Notes under the pieces: generated by a model | The model's input: the letters and a program-made list of their open reading frames with translations, nothing else | The model's database searches: none | Told to the model about the DNA's origin: nothing | Shown here: positions 9,290 to 17,229 of the stretch, in pieces | Position numbering within the stretch: position 1 is the first letter of the stretch | How the letters are laid out: each line of letters begins with the position of its first letter | Position numbers and translations under genes: made by a program | Source of the DNA: Anaerolineae bacterium | Lineage (GTDB): Bacteria > Chloroflexota > Anaerolineae > Promineifilales > Promineifilaceae | Reading direction: 5' to 3' | DNA: 64,000 bases | Assembly (NCBI GenBank): GCA_023954475.1 | Contig: JAMLHW010000004.1 | Coordinates: 248,001-312,000 of the forward strand

Positions 9290-9717
9290 ATGTGGCTCAG
9301 ATAGAACACAAGCTGGCGGCGCAGGGGCATCGTGCGACGGCAGCGCGTCAGGAGGTGATCGCGGCACTGCTGGCGACGGATGCACATGTTTCGGCCGATA
9401 CACTCTACGAACAACTGCGCGCCGACGGATCACGCGTGGGACGGATGACGGTGTTTCGCACGCTCGACTTGTTGGCTGAGATTGGGGTGATTCGGCCGAT
9501 TTACCAGGGCAGCGGCGCGGCCCATTTCGTCGTGCTCGAAGACGGCCACCACCATCATCTGGTGTGCATGCACTGTGCACAGACAGTCGAATTTGACGAT
9601 TGTTCGCTGGCGGATGAAATGGTCGGGCAACTCGCAGCACGGCACGACTTCCAGATTGCCGGCCATTTGCTCGAAATCTACGGCTTCTGTCGCGATTGTC
9701 AGCCCACCAGCAAATGA
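9286..9717 (+). CDS. Fur-family metalloregulator, probably Zur
   Basis: A longer frame extends upstream, but the ATG at 9286 overlapping the permease stop fits the family length: 143 residues opening with AQIEHKLAAQGHRATAARQEVI. It has a winged helix at 1-80 and a dimer domain with the His-rich stretch HHHH (88-91). Structural zinc cysteines appear as two CxxC pairs (Cys94/Cys97 and Cys135/Cys138). Location inside a Zn/Mn importer operon argues for zinc-sensing repression. Its last 19 bp overlap the convergent TauE-like gene. Confidence 0.9.
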   Translation: MNVAQIEHKLAAQGHRATAARQEVIAALLATDAHVSADTLYEQLRADGSRVGRMTVFRTLDLLAEIGVIRPIYQGSGAAHFVVLEDGHHHHLVCMHCAQTVEFDDCSLADEMVGQLAARHDFQIAGHLLEIYGFCRDCQPTSK

Positions 9718-10463
9718 ATGCCGGCCGCCAGGACGAGAACAGCCACCAATGTCTTGGCTATCCGTCGGTCAATGCGATTCAATAATCGCGCACCCAGCCA
9801 CACGCCGGGAATCGAACCCAACAGCAAACTGAAGACAATCCCCCAATCGGTTTCCCCGGCCACGACATAGGAAATCGACGCAACGCCGGCCAGAATGGCA
9901 CCGTGGACAACGTCCATGCCAACCATTTCATTCAAGTGCATGCTGAAGAAGATGAGCAGCAGCGCCATGATCACGGTGCCGCCGCCGATAGAGGTCACCC
10001 CGACCAGAATACCACCCACGGCTCCAACAGCGACCAGGTTAAATGGTGTCGGCAACTGCACATGCTCGGTACCGCGCTCCGCAATGATGCCGAAGACGCG
10101 GGCGAGAAAGATCGCGGCAACGACGATCAGGACAACGCCGAGAATACGTGAGAGAATGGCTTCCATTTCGGCCGAATGCCCGAACCTGAGCATCGCCTGC
10201 GCTCCCAGCAGCGCAGCAGGCAGGCTGCCAAACGCCAGCCACATCACATTGCTGAAACGCACGTTCTTCTCGCGGATGTGCTGCGTGCCACCTACGATCT
10301 TTGTGATCGCGGCAAACACGAGATCCGTACCGACGGCTGTAACCGGGTGCATGCGCATGACAATGACCAGAAAAGGGGTTGTCAAAGCGCCGCCACCCAT
10401 GCCGGTGAGTCCGATAAGCACACCGATGACGAACCCGGCGACGACAGGAATGAGTCGTTCCAT
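9699..10463 (-). CDS. TauE/SafE-family permease (sulfite/sulfonate exporter type)
   Basis: The 254-residue membrane protein has about eight hydrophobic helices and two internal repeats. Each repeat carries the Gly-rich family signature: GLTGMGGGALTTPFL near the N-terminus and GVTSIGGGTVIMALLLIF in the middle. It is the usual length for TauE/SafE permeases, which move organosulfur or other small anions. Ribosome site GGAG lies 6 nt before the ATG. It is convergent with, and overlaps, the Fur-family gene by 19 nt and is not obviously part of an operon. The substrate is unknown. Confidence 0.85.
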   Translation of the reverse strand: MERLIPVVAGFVIGVLIGLTGMGGGALTTPFLVIVMRMHPVTAVGTDLVFAAITKIVGGTQHIREKNVRFSNVMWLAFGSLPAALLGAQAMLRFGHSAEMEAILSRILGVVLIVVAAIFLARVFGIIAERGTEHVQLPTPFNLVAVGAVGGILVGVTSIGGGTVIMALLLIFFSMHLNEMVGMDVVHGAILAGVASISYVVAGETDWGIVFSLLLGSIPGVWLGARLLNRIDRRIAKTLVAVLVLAAGIHLLVG

Positions 10464-10495
10464 CGTCTGCTCCTGCTCTGCTTCTTGAAAACAGT

Positions 10496-11071
10496 TTAAT
10501 CGAAATAGGCATCAATTTGCAATGCCTGTGTCAGACGAAAGCGGTAATCGGTGCGTGGAATAGTGATGAGACCGAACTGTTGCAGATGGGCGTTGTCGAA
10601 CTGGACATCGAGTAGCGCATAGCCGCGTTCGCGCAAACGCCGCACGAGATGGACAAGGGCTACTTTGCTGGCGTCGCGTGCCGTGCTAAACATGCTTTCA
10701 CCGGCAAACAAACCGCGAATCGCGACGCCGTACAACCCGCCGACCAATTCGCCATGCTGCCACACCTCAACGCTGTGCGCAAAGCCGAGTTCGTGCATAC
10801 GGGTGTAGGCAGCGATGATGTCGTCGTTGATCCAGCCGCCGTCACGCTCCGGCGCTGCACATTGTTCAATCACGTCGCGGAAGCACGTATTGATGCGCAC
10901 ATCGTAAATGCCTTTGCGCACCGTTCGGCCGAGACGGCGCGGGCAGTGAAAGCTGTCGAGCGGCAAAACGGCACGCGGATCGGGATCATACCAGTAGATG
11001 CCGTCATCGTGCGCCATCGGAAAAACGCCCTGCACGTAGGCTGAAAGCAGCAATTCCGGGGTCAGCTTCAT
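10496..11071 (-). CDS. aat: Leucyl/phenylalanyl-tRNA--protein transferase
   Basis: The 191-residue protein follows the Aat pattern: N-terminal LLLSAYVQGVFPMA, the acidic/aromatic YWYDPDPRAVLPLD, then GGLYGVAIRGLFAGESMFS and a C-terminal LLDVQFDNAHLQQFG. The enzyme adds Leu or Phe to N-terminal Arg/Lys of proteins, marking them for ClpS/ClpAP degradation by the N-end rule. It is slightly shorter than the E. coli enzyme, as is common outside Proteobacteria. It is monocistronic, with its start facing away from the downstream thioredoxin gene, and has a weak TACGAT box 11 nt before the ATG. Confidence 0.93.
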   Translation of the reverse strand: MKLTPELLLSAYVQGVFPMAHDDGIYWYDPDPRAVLPLDSFHCPRRLGRTVRKGIYDVRINTCFRDVIEQCAAPERDGGWINDDIIAAYTRMHELGFAHSVEVWQHGELVGGLYGVAIRGLFAGESMFSTARDASKVALVHLVRRLRERGYALLDVQFDNAHLQQFGLITIPRTDYRFRLTQALQIDAYFD

Positions 11072-11180
11072 GGGGCAATCATATCGTACTCTTACCCAAA
11101 TCCAACCGATTGTTTATTGGAATCTGATTTCGATGTGGGAAAATTGCTGGGTTAGATTATTGGAAGCGGGAGCAAAGCAC

Positions 11181-11939
11181 ATGAGCAATGTTATTGATGT
11201 CAGTCAGGCCACGTTTCAGCGCGATGTGATTACACGTTCGCAGACGACACCGGTCATCGTCGACTTTTGGGCACCCTGGTGTGGGCCGTGTCGCATGCTG
11301 GGACCGATTTTAGAGAAGGTCGCCAACGAGCCGAACAGCGGTATCGTCTTGGCCAAGGTCAATTCCGACCAGAATCAGCAGTTGTCAATGCAGTTCGGCA
11401 TTCGCGGCATTCCGGCGGTGAAAGCATTCTGGCAGGGGCGTGTCGTAGATGAATTTGTCGGAGCGCAGCCGGAGCCAACTGTGCGCCAGTTCGTACAACG
11501 CGTCAGAAGCAAGGCGGTGGCGACAGCGGCACAACCAAAAGCGCGCGCAAACGGATCACGCCCTTCGGCCGAAGCGACTCTGGCACAGGCAAAAAATCTA
11601 CTCAATCGGGGTCAGGGTTGTGATGCCGTGCCGTTGCTGCGCGGCGTGAATTCGGCCGAAGCGCAGAAATTGCTGCCGCTCGCTGAATTTGTGTGTGATG
11701 TGACTCAAGGGCGCAAGCAGACGGGCAATGCGGAACTGGACGATCTGTATCGGCAATCGGCCGATGCGCTCGCCACACGCCAGCCAACCGCCGCCCTTTA
11801 CATGCTGCTCATGGCGCTGCACCGCGAATCGCCGCAACAGCGTCCAGCCACCAAGAAGGTGATGGAAGGCCTCTTCGCCCTCATCGGTGAAAACGACCCG
11901 GCGGTGCAGTCGTACAAGCAACAGATCGCAACAATGTAG
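11181..11939 (+). CDS. Thioredoxin domain protein with C-terminal TPR-like helices (CnoX/YbbN type)
   Basis: The ATG at 11181 is preceded by GGGAG at a good distance; in-frame codons further upstream do not look coding. The 252-residue protein starts with a thioredoxin fold carrying active-site WCGPC (33-37) and the cis-proline GIPAVKAF. After a low-complexity linker (about 108-128) comes an all-helical region to the end that resembles TPR repeats. This layout matches CnoX/YbbN chaperedoxins, which hold unfolding proteins and protect cysteines under oxidative stress. Both catalytic cysteines are present, so oxidoreductase activity is possible. Confidence 0.85.
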   Translation: MSNVIDVSQATFQRDVITRSQTTPVIVDFWAPWCGPCRMLGPILEKVANEPNSGIVLAKVNSDQNQQLSMQFGIRGIPAVKAFWQGRVVDEFVGAQPEPTVRQFVQRVRSKAVATAAQPKARANGSRPSAEATLAQAKNLLNRGQGCDAVPLLRGVNSAEAQKLLPLAEFVCDVTQGRKQTGNAELDDLYRQSADALATRQPTAALYMLLMALHRESPQQRPATKKVMEGLFALIGENDPAVQSYKQQIATM

Positions 11940-12026
11940 ATTGATGGAAATACGGATGATGGAGATTAGTGCGAATATGTATCGAAGCTTTTTGATACGA
12001 TTCGCGCATTCCGCGTAATCTGCGTC

Positions 12027-12452
12027 CTATTTTTTACGCCGGTAGTGGATTTGCCATTGGGTCGTCCATGTTGCGCCGCCGTCGTCGGAGCGCTGCCAAT
12101 CCCATTCGAACGCATCGGCCGAAATATCGCGCCACACCATGCGCAGGATGAGCGGTTTGCCGTCGCGTTCGGTTTCCATGTGCAATTCCATTTTGTCGTC
12201 GTGGAATCGGCCGATAAAGTCCAGATACGTACCATTGCTGTCAACCCACGTCTGCTGCCAGACGCCGCGCTGCGCATGGTAAGCTGAAAGACTCCTGCCG
12301 TAGAACCCGTTGACCTCGTCGGCAAAATTCTCCTCGATCACCTTGTCGTTCCACAGCGCGGTGATGTGGTTTGTTGCCCTGCCGGCTTCGCCCCACTTCA
12401 AATCCCATGCGCCCAACCAGAAATCAAATTGTCGTTCCGGTGCAATGCCCAT
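12027..12452 (-). CDS. Conserved protein of unknown function, lipocalin-like
   Basis: The start is placed at the ATG at 12452 because GGAGAA lies 8 nt before it; the frame continues upstream without one. The 141 residues contain regularly spaced Trp residues (FDFWLGAWDLKW, WQQTWVDSNGTYLDF, RMVWRDISADAFEWDWQRS). They suggest an antiparallel beta-barrel or lipocalin-like fold like that of several small uncharacterised families. There is no signal peptide. It sits next to the AT-rich DUF4365 gene on the same strand, 42 bp from its end, but shows normal composition and two iterated palindromes. Confidence 0.6.
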   Translation of the reverse strand: MGIAPERQFDFWLGAWDLKWGEAGRATNHITALWNDKVIEENFADEVNGFYGRSLSAYHAQRGVWQQTWVDSNGTYLDFIGRFHDDKMELHMETERDGKPLILRMVWRDISADAFEWDWQRSDDGGATWTTQWQIHYRRKK

Positions 12453-12494
12453 AGTACGTTCTCCAAAAAGCTGATACATATGAATATCAACCAA

Positions 12495-14138
12495 TTATTG
12501 CACGAAATGATCGTTGATATCTTTCAATATGACTAATTGTGACTGCCCTTCATGTTGCTGTACCATTGCATTAAACAGAGACTGTTTAGCAGCACTATTG
12601 TCCTTGTGTCTGTCATACGCACGAACGTGACAGACCCTCGCTATAGTATGCCGAACATCAACAAGTTCGTGACCGTCCGCATATTCGCGCTCAAGATCAA
12701 CTTCTCCGCTAACGGTGAAAGCAAGAACTAGCTCATATTGTCCTAACCAAAGAGAGTTTACAATTGGAACATATACTCTGCTGAATTGAGACGTTTCTAC
12801 AGCGCTGGGAGGTAACTTGACCTTGAAGTTAGCGGCATCCAATGTGCTTGCATAAATTTGAAGCTTTTCGAAGCAGTCTAACAGTTCATCCGGTTGTACC
12901 ATAAGGGTCTCGTCTACATCAAATCGTCGGGTGATCTGCCACCCCATACGAACTGCCAAGACTAATTTGCGCAATTCTTCGGATTCAAACATGGAATCGG
13001 AAGGGTCGCGCATGGCCATGGAAAAACTTTTTCCGTCTACAGTTTGTAAATGTAAACGAATTATTGATGTCGTGGATTTTGCCTGCCAGCATATCCAAAC
13101 AAGATCAGACATTGGTCTTAGATCAAACAAAGGTACAGTTTCACCCCACGGTACTTTGAACGATATGCTAACTTTGTTTTGACGCTTTGTAGGTGCTGAA
13201 AGGATGAAGTCAAGATATGGTGCGGACAAACGAAGTTTCTGGTATTTTTTGTCAAGTTCAAAGGCGAAACCGGAGGGACCAATCACTTTGACTGGAAACT
13301 TGACAATCTCTGTTCCCTCAGCCAACTCCAACGCTAGAGTTGCTGCGATTTCAGACTCATTTCGGAGAAACTCTACTTCGCCACCCGGCCACTCCTTTCG
13401 AAGTCCGACCGCTTCTGTGCCAAATCTCAAATCTTTGAATCGAATCTTTTCTACTGTGAGCGGCCCTCGAAGTCCCATCGAATGATCAACAAGGATTTGT
13501 AGAGGATCTTCACCAGGTTGAACGGTCATTGTGAATTCGCCTATGTGGCCGCCATTTTCATAACCAACCTCCTCGACGTATTTTTGCTTTTTAACAACAT
13601 AATCATTGAAACTGGGACCAACATGAGCGACGATTGTAGCCCTTAATCCATTTCCATTCATCGGATAAATGCAATGCATTTCCTTATATGTCAGAGTAGA
13701 CTTGATTTGGTGAATAGGTCTGCTTTGAGCAGCATCGGCTTCCCTTAACCGCTTGAGTACCCGTCGAATGAGTCTTTCGTCAATGTGAATCAAGAAAGCA
13801 CGCTGGCATTCATTCAAGCCGTCAAATTCGCAAACCAGAAAAAATGCGGGAAGTGGACTTTTGACCAAACGCTCCCAGTTACTGAGCTTGATGTCACGTT
13901 TACCAGTTCGACTATCGGTTGACTTAACTTGAACTAGGCATTGAATAGGTGCAATCCTTTTGTCTAGAGATGTACGTGTTTGTGGTTGTTCAGAGTCTAA
14001 TGGAAACTCGACAACGAAATCCCAACCGGATTCATCCTCGTCTGACCGATTGATGATCAAATCTGCTTCCGTTGCCCATTTTGAAAGCGTTTTTTCGCCG
14101 AGCTTACCAATTTTTAGTGCGGATCTTTTCTTGCTCAT
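12495..14138 (-). CDS. DUF4365-type protein with PD-(D/E)xK-like N-terminus
   Basis: The N-terminus of this 547-residue protein (LGEKTLSKWA, SGWDFVVEF, QCLVQVKST) fits DUF4365 and a nuclease-like fold. Candidate catalytic residues are Glu15, Asp40 and the Q-x-K pair Gln70/Lys72. The remaining 400 residues are soluble and unrecognised. By eye the gene is clearly more AT-rich than its neighbours and contains no copy of the iterated palindrome, which suggests later acquisition. DUF4365 proteins often occur in defence islands, so a defence or DNA-cleavage role is possible but unproven. No partner gene is evident. Confidence 0.65.
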   Translation of the reverse strand: MSKKRSALKIGKLGEKTLSKWATEADLIINRSDEDESGWDFVVEFPLDSEQPQTRTSLDKRIAPIQCLVQVKSTDSRTGKRDIKLSNWERLVKSPLPAFFLVCEFDGLNECQRAFLIHIDERLIRRVLKRLREADAAQSRPIHQIKSTLTYKEMHCIYPMNGNGLRATIVAHVGPSFNDYVVKKQKYVEEVGYENGGHIGEFTMTVQPGEDPLQILVDHSMGLRGPLTVEKIRFKDLRFGTEAVGLRKEWPGGEVEFLRNESEIAATLALELAEGTEIVKFPVKVIGPSGFAFELDKKYQKLRLSAPYLDFILSAPTKRQNKVSISFKVPWGETVPLFDLRPMSDLVWICWQAKSTTSIIRLHLQTVDGKSFSMAMRDPSDSMFESEELRKLVLAVRMGWQITRRFDVDETLMVQPDELLDCFEKLQIYASTLDAANFKVKLPPSAVETSQFSRVYVPIVNSLWLGQYELVLAFTVSGEVDLEREYADGHELVDVRHTIARVCHVRAYDRHKDNSAAKQSLFNAMVQQHEGQSQLVILKDINDHFVQ

Positions 14139-14168
14139 GATTACCGATTTTTCTTCACGCTGACCATG

Positions 14169-15581
14169 TTAAACCTGTGACGAAAGGAAATCGAGAATGT
14201 CGATCTTGGTCAAAATACCCTCGACATGGCCGTCGGTGGCGATGACGGCGACGTTGCTGCTGCTGAAGATGCCCATCAATGTTTCGAGGGGCGTATTCGG
14301 CCGAACCACCGGTACATTGCGGTCGATCAGCGATTCAATTGTCTCGTCCGCCGTATGCTCGTGATCGGTCAGCAGCATGTGATTGAGCAAATCGATTTCC
14401 GTCACCAGTCCAACCAGTTGTTCTTCGGCATCGACAACCGGAACCTGCGAAATATCGTGCCGTTTGAGCAAGCCAATCACATCGACCATCCGTGCATCCG
14501 GCGCAATAGCGACGATGCCTGACATGCCCTTGGACGCATTGATGTCACTCGCCAGATGCTCGACCCACGTCGTCGCCAGGAAGCCGTTTTCGCGCATCCA
14601 GTCATCATCAAACACCTTGCTCAAGTAGCGCGAACCGGAGTCGGGCAAAATTACGACGACGACATCGTCCGGCCCGAGTTTATGCTCACGCGCATATTTG
14701 ATCGCGCCCACAACGGCCGAACCGCACGACCCGCCAACAAACATCCCCTCTTCGCGTACCAGACGCCGCGTCATCAGCAAGCTCTCGCGGTCATTGACCT
14801 GCACAATCGTATCGACAACGCTCAAATCAGTCGTACTCGGCAGGAAATCTTCACCGATGCCCTCAACCTTGTAACTTTCAGCCTTGGTATAACGACCTGA
14901 TCGGTGCAGCTCGTACAAAATAGAACCAATGGGATCGACGCCAACGATTTGTACGTCCGGATTTTGCTCTTTCAGATAGCGTCCACAGCCGGTAATCGTG
15001 CCACCCGTTCCCATGCCGACGATCAAATGGGTGATGCGACCCCCGGTTTGTTGCCATAATTCCGGGCCGGTGGTCTCGTAGTGCGCCTGTGGATTGGCCG
15101 GATTGTGGTATTGATTGGCGAGAATGGCGTTGGGCGTCTCCTCGACCAGCCGTTTGGCGACGGAATAGTAACTGCGCGGGTCTTCCGGCTCGACGGCGGT
15201 CGGTGTGACGACGACGCGCGCGCCAAATGCACGCAGGAGCATGATTTTTTCCTGCGACATTTTGTCGGGCATGACGAAAATGCATTTGTATCCTTTCAGC
15301 GCGGCGGCGATGGCGAGACCAACACCGGTATTGCCGGAGGTCGATTCGACGATCGTGCCGCCCGGCTTGAGCGTGCCGTTGCGCTCGGCGTCTTCGATGA
15401 TGTACGGGCCAATGCGATCTTTGATCGAGCCGCCGGGATTGAAGAATTCGACTTTGGCGAGGATGTCGCACGGCAGGTCACCGGCAACAGAGTTAAGCCG
15501 CACGAGGGGCGTATCGCCGATGGTTTGCAGGATGTTGTCATGGATGGTCATGGTCATTTCAGATTCGCGTGTCAGAGTCAT
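14169..15581 (-). CDS. Cystathionine beta-synthase (PLP domain plus two CBS domains)
   Basis: The 470-residue protein has a fold-type II PLP domain with the Schiff-base lysine in GGSIKDR (Lys54), the substrate loop STSGNTG (80-86) and a phosphate-binding GMGTGGT. A pair of CBS domains runs from about 345 to 470. This architecture is that of cystathionine beta-synthase rather than cysteine synthase, which lacks CBS domains. It condenses serine with homocysteine or makes H2S; the CBS pair usually binds an adenosyl ligand. The start is uncertain: ATGs occur at 15581, 15557 and 15551, and no clear ribosome site is seen. A stable hairpin lies in the upstream leader. Confidence 0.88.
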   Translation of the reverse strand: MTLTRESEMTMTIHDNILQTIGDTPLVRLNSVAGDLPCDILAKVEFFNPGGSIKDRIGPYIIEDAERNGTLKPGGTIVESTSGNTGVGLAIAAALKGYKCIFVMPDKMSQEKIMLLRAFGARVVVTPTAVEPEDPRSYYSVAKRLVEETPNAILANQYHNPANPQAHYETTGPELWQQTGGRITHLIVGMGTGGTITGCGRYLKEQNPDVQIVGVDPIGSILYELHRSGRYTKAESYKVEGIGEDFLPSTTDLSVVDTIVQVNDRESLLMTRRLVREEGMFVGGSCGSAVVGAIKYAREHKLGPDDVVVVILPDSGSRYLSKVFDDDWMRENGFLATTWVEHLASDINASKGMSGIVAIAPDARMVDVIGLLKRHDISQVPVVDAEEQLVGLVTEIDLLNHMLLTDHEHTADETIESLIDRNVPVVRPNTPLETLMGIFSSSNVAVIATDGHVEGILTKIDILDFLSSQV

Positions 15582-15604
15582 AGCTATGTTCTTCGGCCGA
15601 TGGG

Positions 15605-15657
15605 TGCAAAATAGTGACGTTTTCGGCCGAAATTCAGTCCATTCGTCACTATTTGCA
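15605..15657. promoter_or_regulatory. Long inverted repeat in the leader of the CBS gene
   Basis: TGCAAAATAGTGACG (15605-15619) pairs with CGTCACTATTTGCA (15644-15657), with a single bulged A. The 24-nt loop contains one TCGGCCGA palindrome. On the minus strand the dyad lies between a TATACT-like -10 (15680-15685) and the CBS start, so it would form a hairpin in the mRNA leader, or act as an operator. No target-site duplication flanks it. Confidence 0.5.
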
Positions 15658-15841
15658 ATTAAGGATGTGTGTTACTTGTAGTATACTGCAATTCGGCCGA
15701 ATCCTGATCGACTTTGTGCCGGACGCTGTGCGACATATAATTGTTAGATGGTTGGTTAGTACCTGGTAGGATGTCAAGACCCAAACAAACCAACAATCAA
15801 ATTATCAAACCGACAAACCACACTTCACAAGGAAGCGGGCA

Positions 15842-17170
15842 ATGAGCGAAGCAAAACATCTCGTAGCAGTTATCGGCGCCGGACCTGCCGGTCTTTATGC
15901 CGCCAGGCTTTTGGCGTCATCCGGGGCACATGTTGTATTGTTCAATCGCGACATCAAACCGGGCGGATTGGCCGAATACGGCATCTTTTTCGACAAATAC
16001 AAGATGAAATCGGGCTTGCGCAAGCAATTCAAGAAAATTCTCGATGACGACCACATCGCCTATTTTGGCAACGTCACCATTGGGCGCAACGCCGATTTCA
16101 CACTCGATCAGATTCGCGCGATGGGTTTTGACGCCATTCTTGTCACCGTCGGTGCACAGGGCACAAAATGGCTTGGTCTGCCGGGCGAGGAGTTGACCGG
16201 CGTCTATCACGCCAAAGATTTAGTCTACCACTATAACAAACTACCTCCGTTCAGTGAGGAACAGTACGCCATCGGCCGACGCGTCGCCATCATCGGCGCA
16301 GGCAACGTCATGCTCGACATCGCCAGTTGGTGCATCCGCTATCTCAAGGTGGACGAGGTCGTTTCTGTCGTGCGGCGTGATCCGGCAGCCGTAAAATTCA
16401 CAAAGAAAGAGATGTCAATTGTGTTTGAAAACCTCGACATCGCCGCACTCGATGCCGAGATCGAACGCACACGTCCCATCATGGAAGCAGTGGGCAACGA
16501 TCCGGAGGCAGCACGTGACTTCATCCTTTCGGCCGAAGCGCGTGCCTATCCCAAACTATCCGATACACGTTTCCGCTTCGAATTCCTCTCACAGCCACAG
16601 CGCATCATCGGCGACGGCAACGGGCGCGTCTCCGGCCTCGAAGTCGAAGACACGACGCTCGTCTTGCGCAGCGGCGGACGCACCAGCGCCGTCGGCACCG
16701 GCCACACACGCGTTATTGATGTCGATACGGTTGTGTTCGCCATCGGCGACAAGGTTGACAACGACTTTGGCCTCCCGGTGGAGTGGAACGAATACGTCAA
16801 GAGCAAGGCGCCGCAGTTCCCGATAGACGATATGTCCTACGAAGCATTTGATCCGGTAACCGGGCAGACGATTGACGGTGTGTTTGTCGCCGGATGGGCA
16901 CGATCCGCCAGTGACGGTCTGGTTGGCGCAGCACGCAAGGACGGCGAAAACGGAGCAAAGGCTTTGCTGGCGTACCTGGAGACAAAAGAGGCAGGAGGCG
17001 TTTCGGCCGAATCGATTGGCGAAACCATTCGCGCCAATGTCGCCAGCGTCGTCGACAAAGTCGCACTGGATCGTCTCGAAGCGGTTGAAGAAGCCCACGC
17101 GCTGGCCGACGGTCTCGAAGAGTTCAAATACAGCACCAACGAAGATATGCTCGCCGTGATTGCAGGCTAG
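15842..17170 (+). CDS. Ferredoxin/adrenodoxin-type NADP reductase (FprA-like)
   Basis: The 442-residue flavoprotein has an FAD-binding GAGPAG (12-17) and an NADP-binding GAGNV (152-156) placed as in the adrenodoxin-reductase/FprA family. The conserved GGLAEYGI segment follows the first motif, and VFVAGWARSASDGLVGAARKDGENGA is the late FAD contact typical of FprA. It transfers electrons between NADPH and ferredoxin. Ribosome site AAGGA lies before the ATG. A hairpin just after the stop probably ends the transcript. It may supply reductant to cobalamin, Fe-S or P450-type systems, but no ferredoxin gene is adjacent. Confidence 0.87.
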   Translation: MSEAKHLVAVIGAGPAGLYAARLLASSGAHVVLFNRDIKPGGLAEYGIFFDKYKMKSGLRKQFKKILDDDHIAYFGNVTIGRNADFTLDQIRAMGFDAILVTVGAQGTKWLGLPGEELTGVYHAKDLVYHYNKLPPFSEEQYAIGRRVAIIGAGNVMLDIASWCIRYLKVDEVVSVVRRDPAAVKFTKKEMSIVFENLDIAALDAEIERTRPIMEAVGNDPEAARDFILSAEARAYPKLSDTRFRFEFLSQPQRIIGDGNGRVSGLEVEDTTLVLRSGGRTSAVGTGHTRVIDVDTVVFAIGDKVDNDFGLPVEWNEYVKSKAPQFPIDDMSYEAFDPVTGQTIDGVFVAGWARSASDGLVGAARKDGENGAKALLAYLETKEAGGVSAESIGETIRANVASVVDKVALDRLEAVEEAHALADGLEEFKYSTNEDMLAVIAG

Positions 17171-17182
17171 AACTGTGCCGAT

Positions 17183-17208
17183 CCACCCGGGCATCATTGT
17201 CCGGGTGG
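17183..17208 (+). terminator. Hairpin after the ferredoxin-NADP reductase gene
   Basis: CCACCCGG and CCGGGTGG form an 8-bp GC-rich stem with a 10-nt loop, 12 bp after the stop codon. No strong T-tract follows. The hairpin covers an upstream TTG in the frame of the next gene, which argues for the ATG at 17230 as that gene's start. Confidence 0.5.
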
Positions 17209-17229
17209 CTGTCGTATCAACCAACGCCC

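Noticed and set aside
9118-9717. A long version of the Fur-family protein starting at 9118
   Set aside because: The first 56 codons overlap the permease gene and read as Cys/Arg-rich noise. The ATG at 9286 overlapping the permease stop gives the normal family length.
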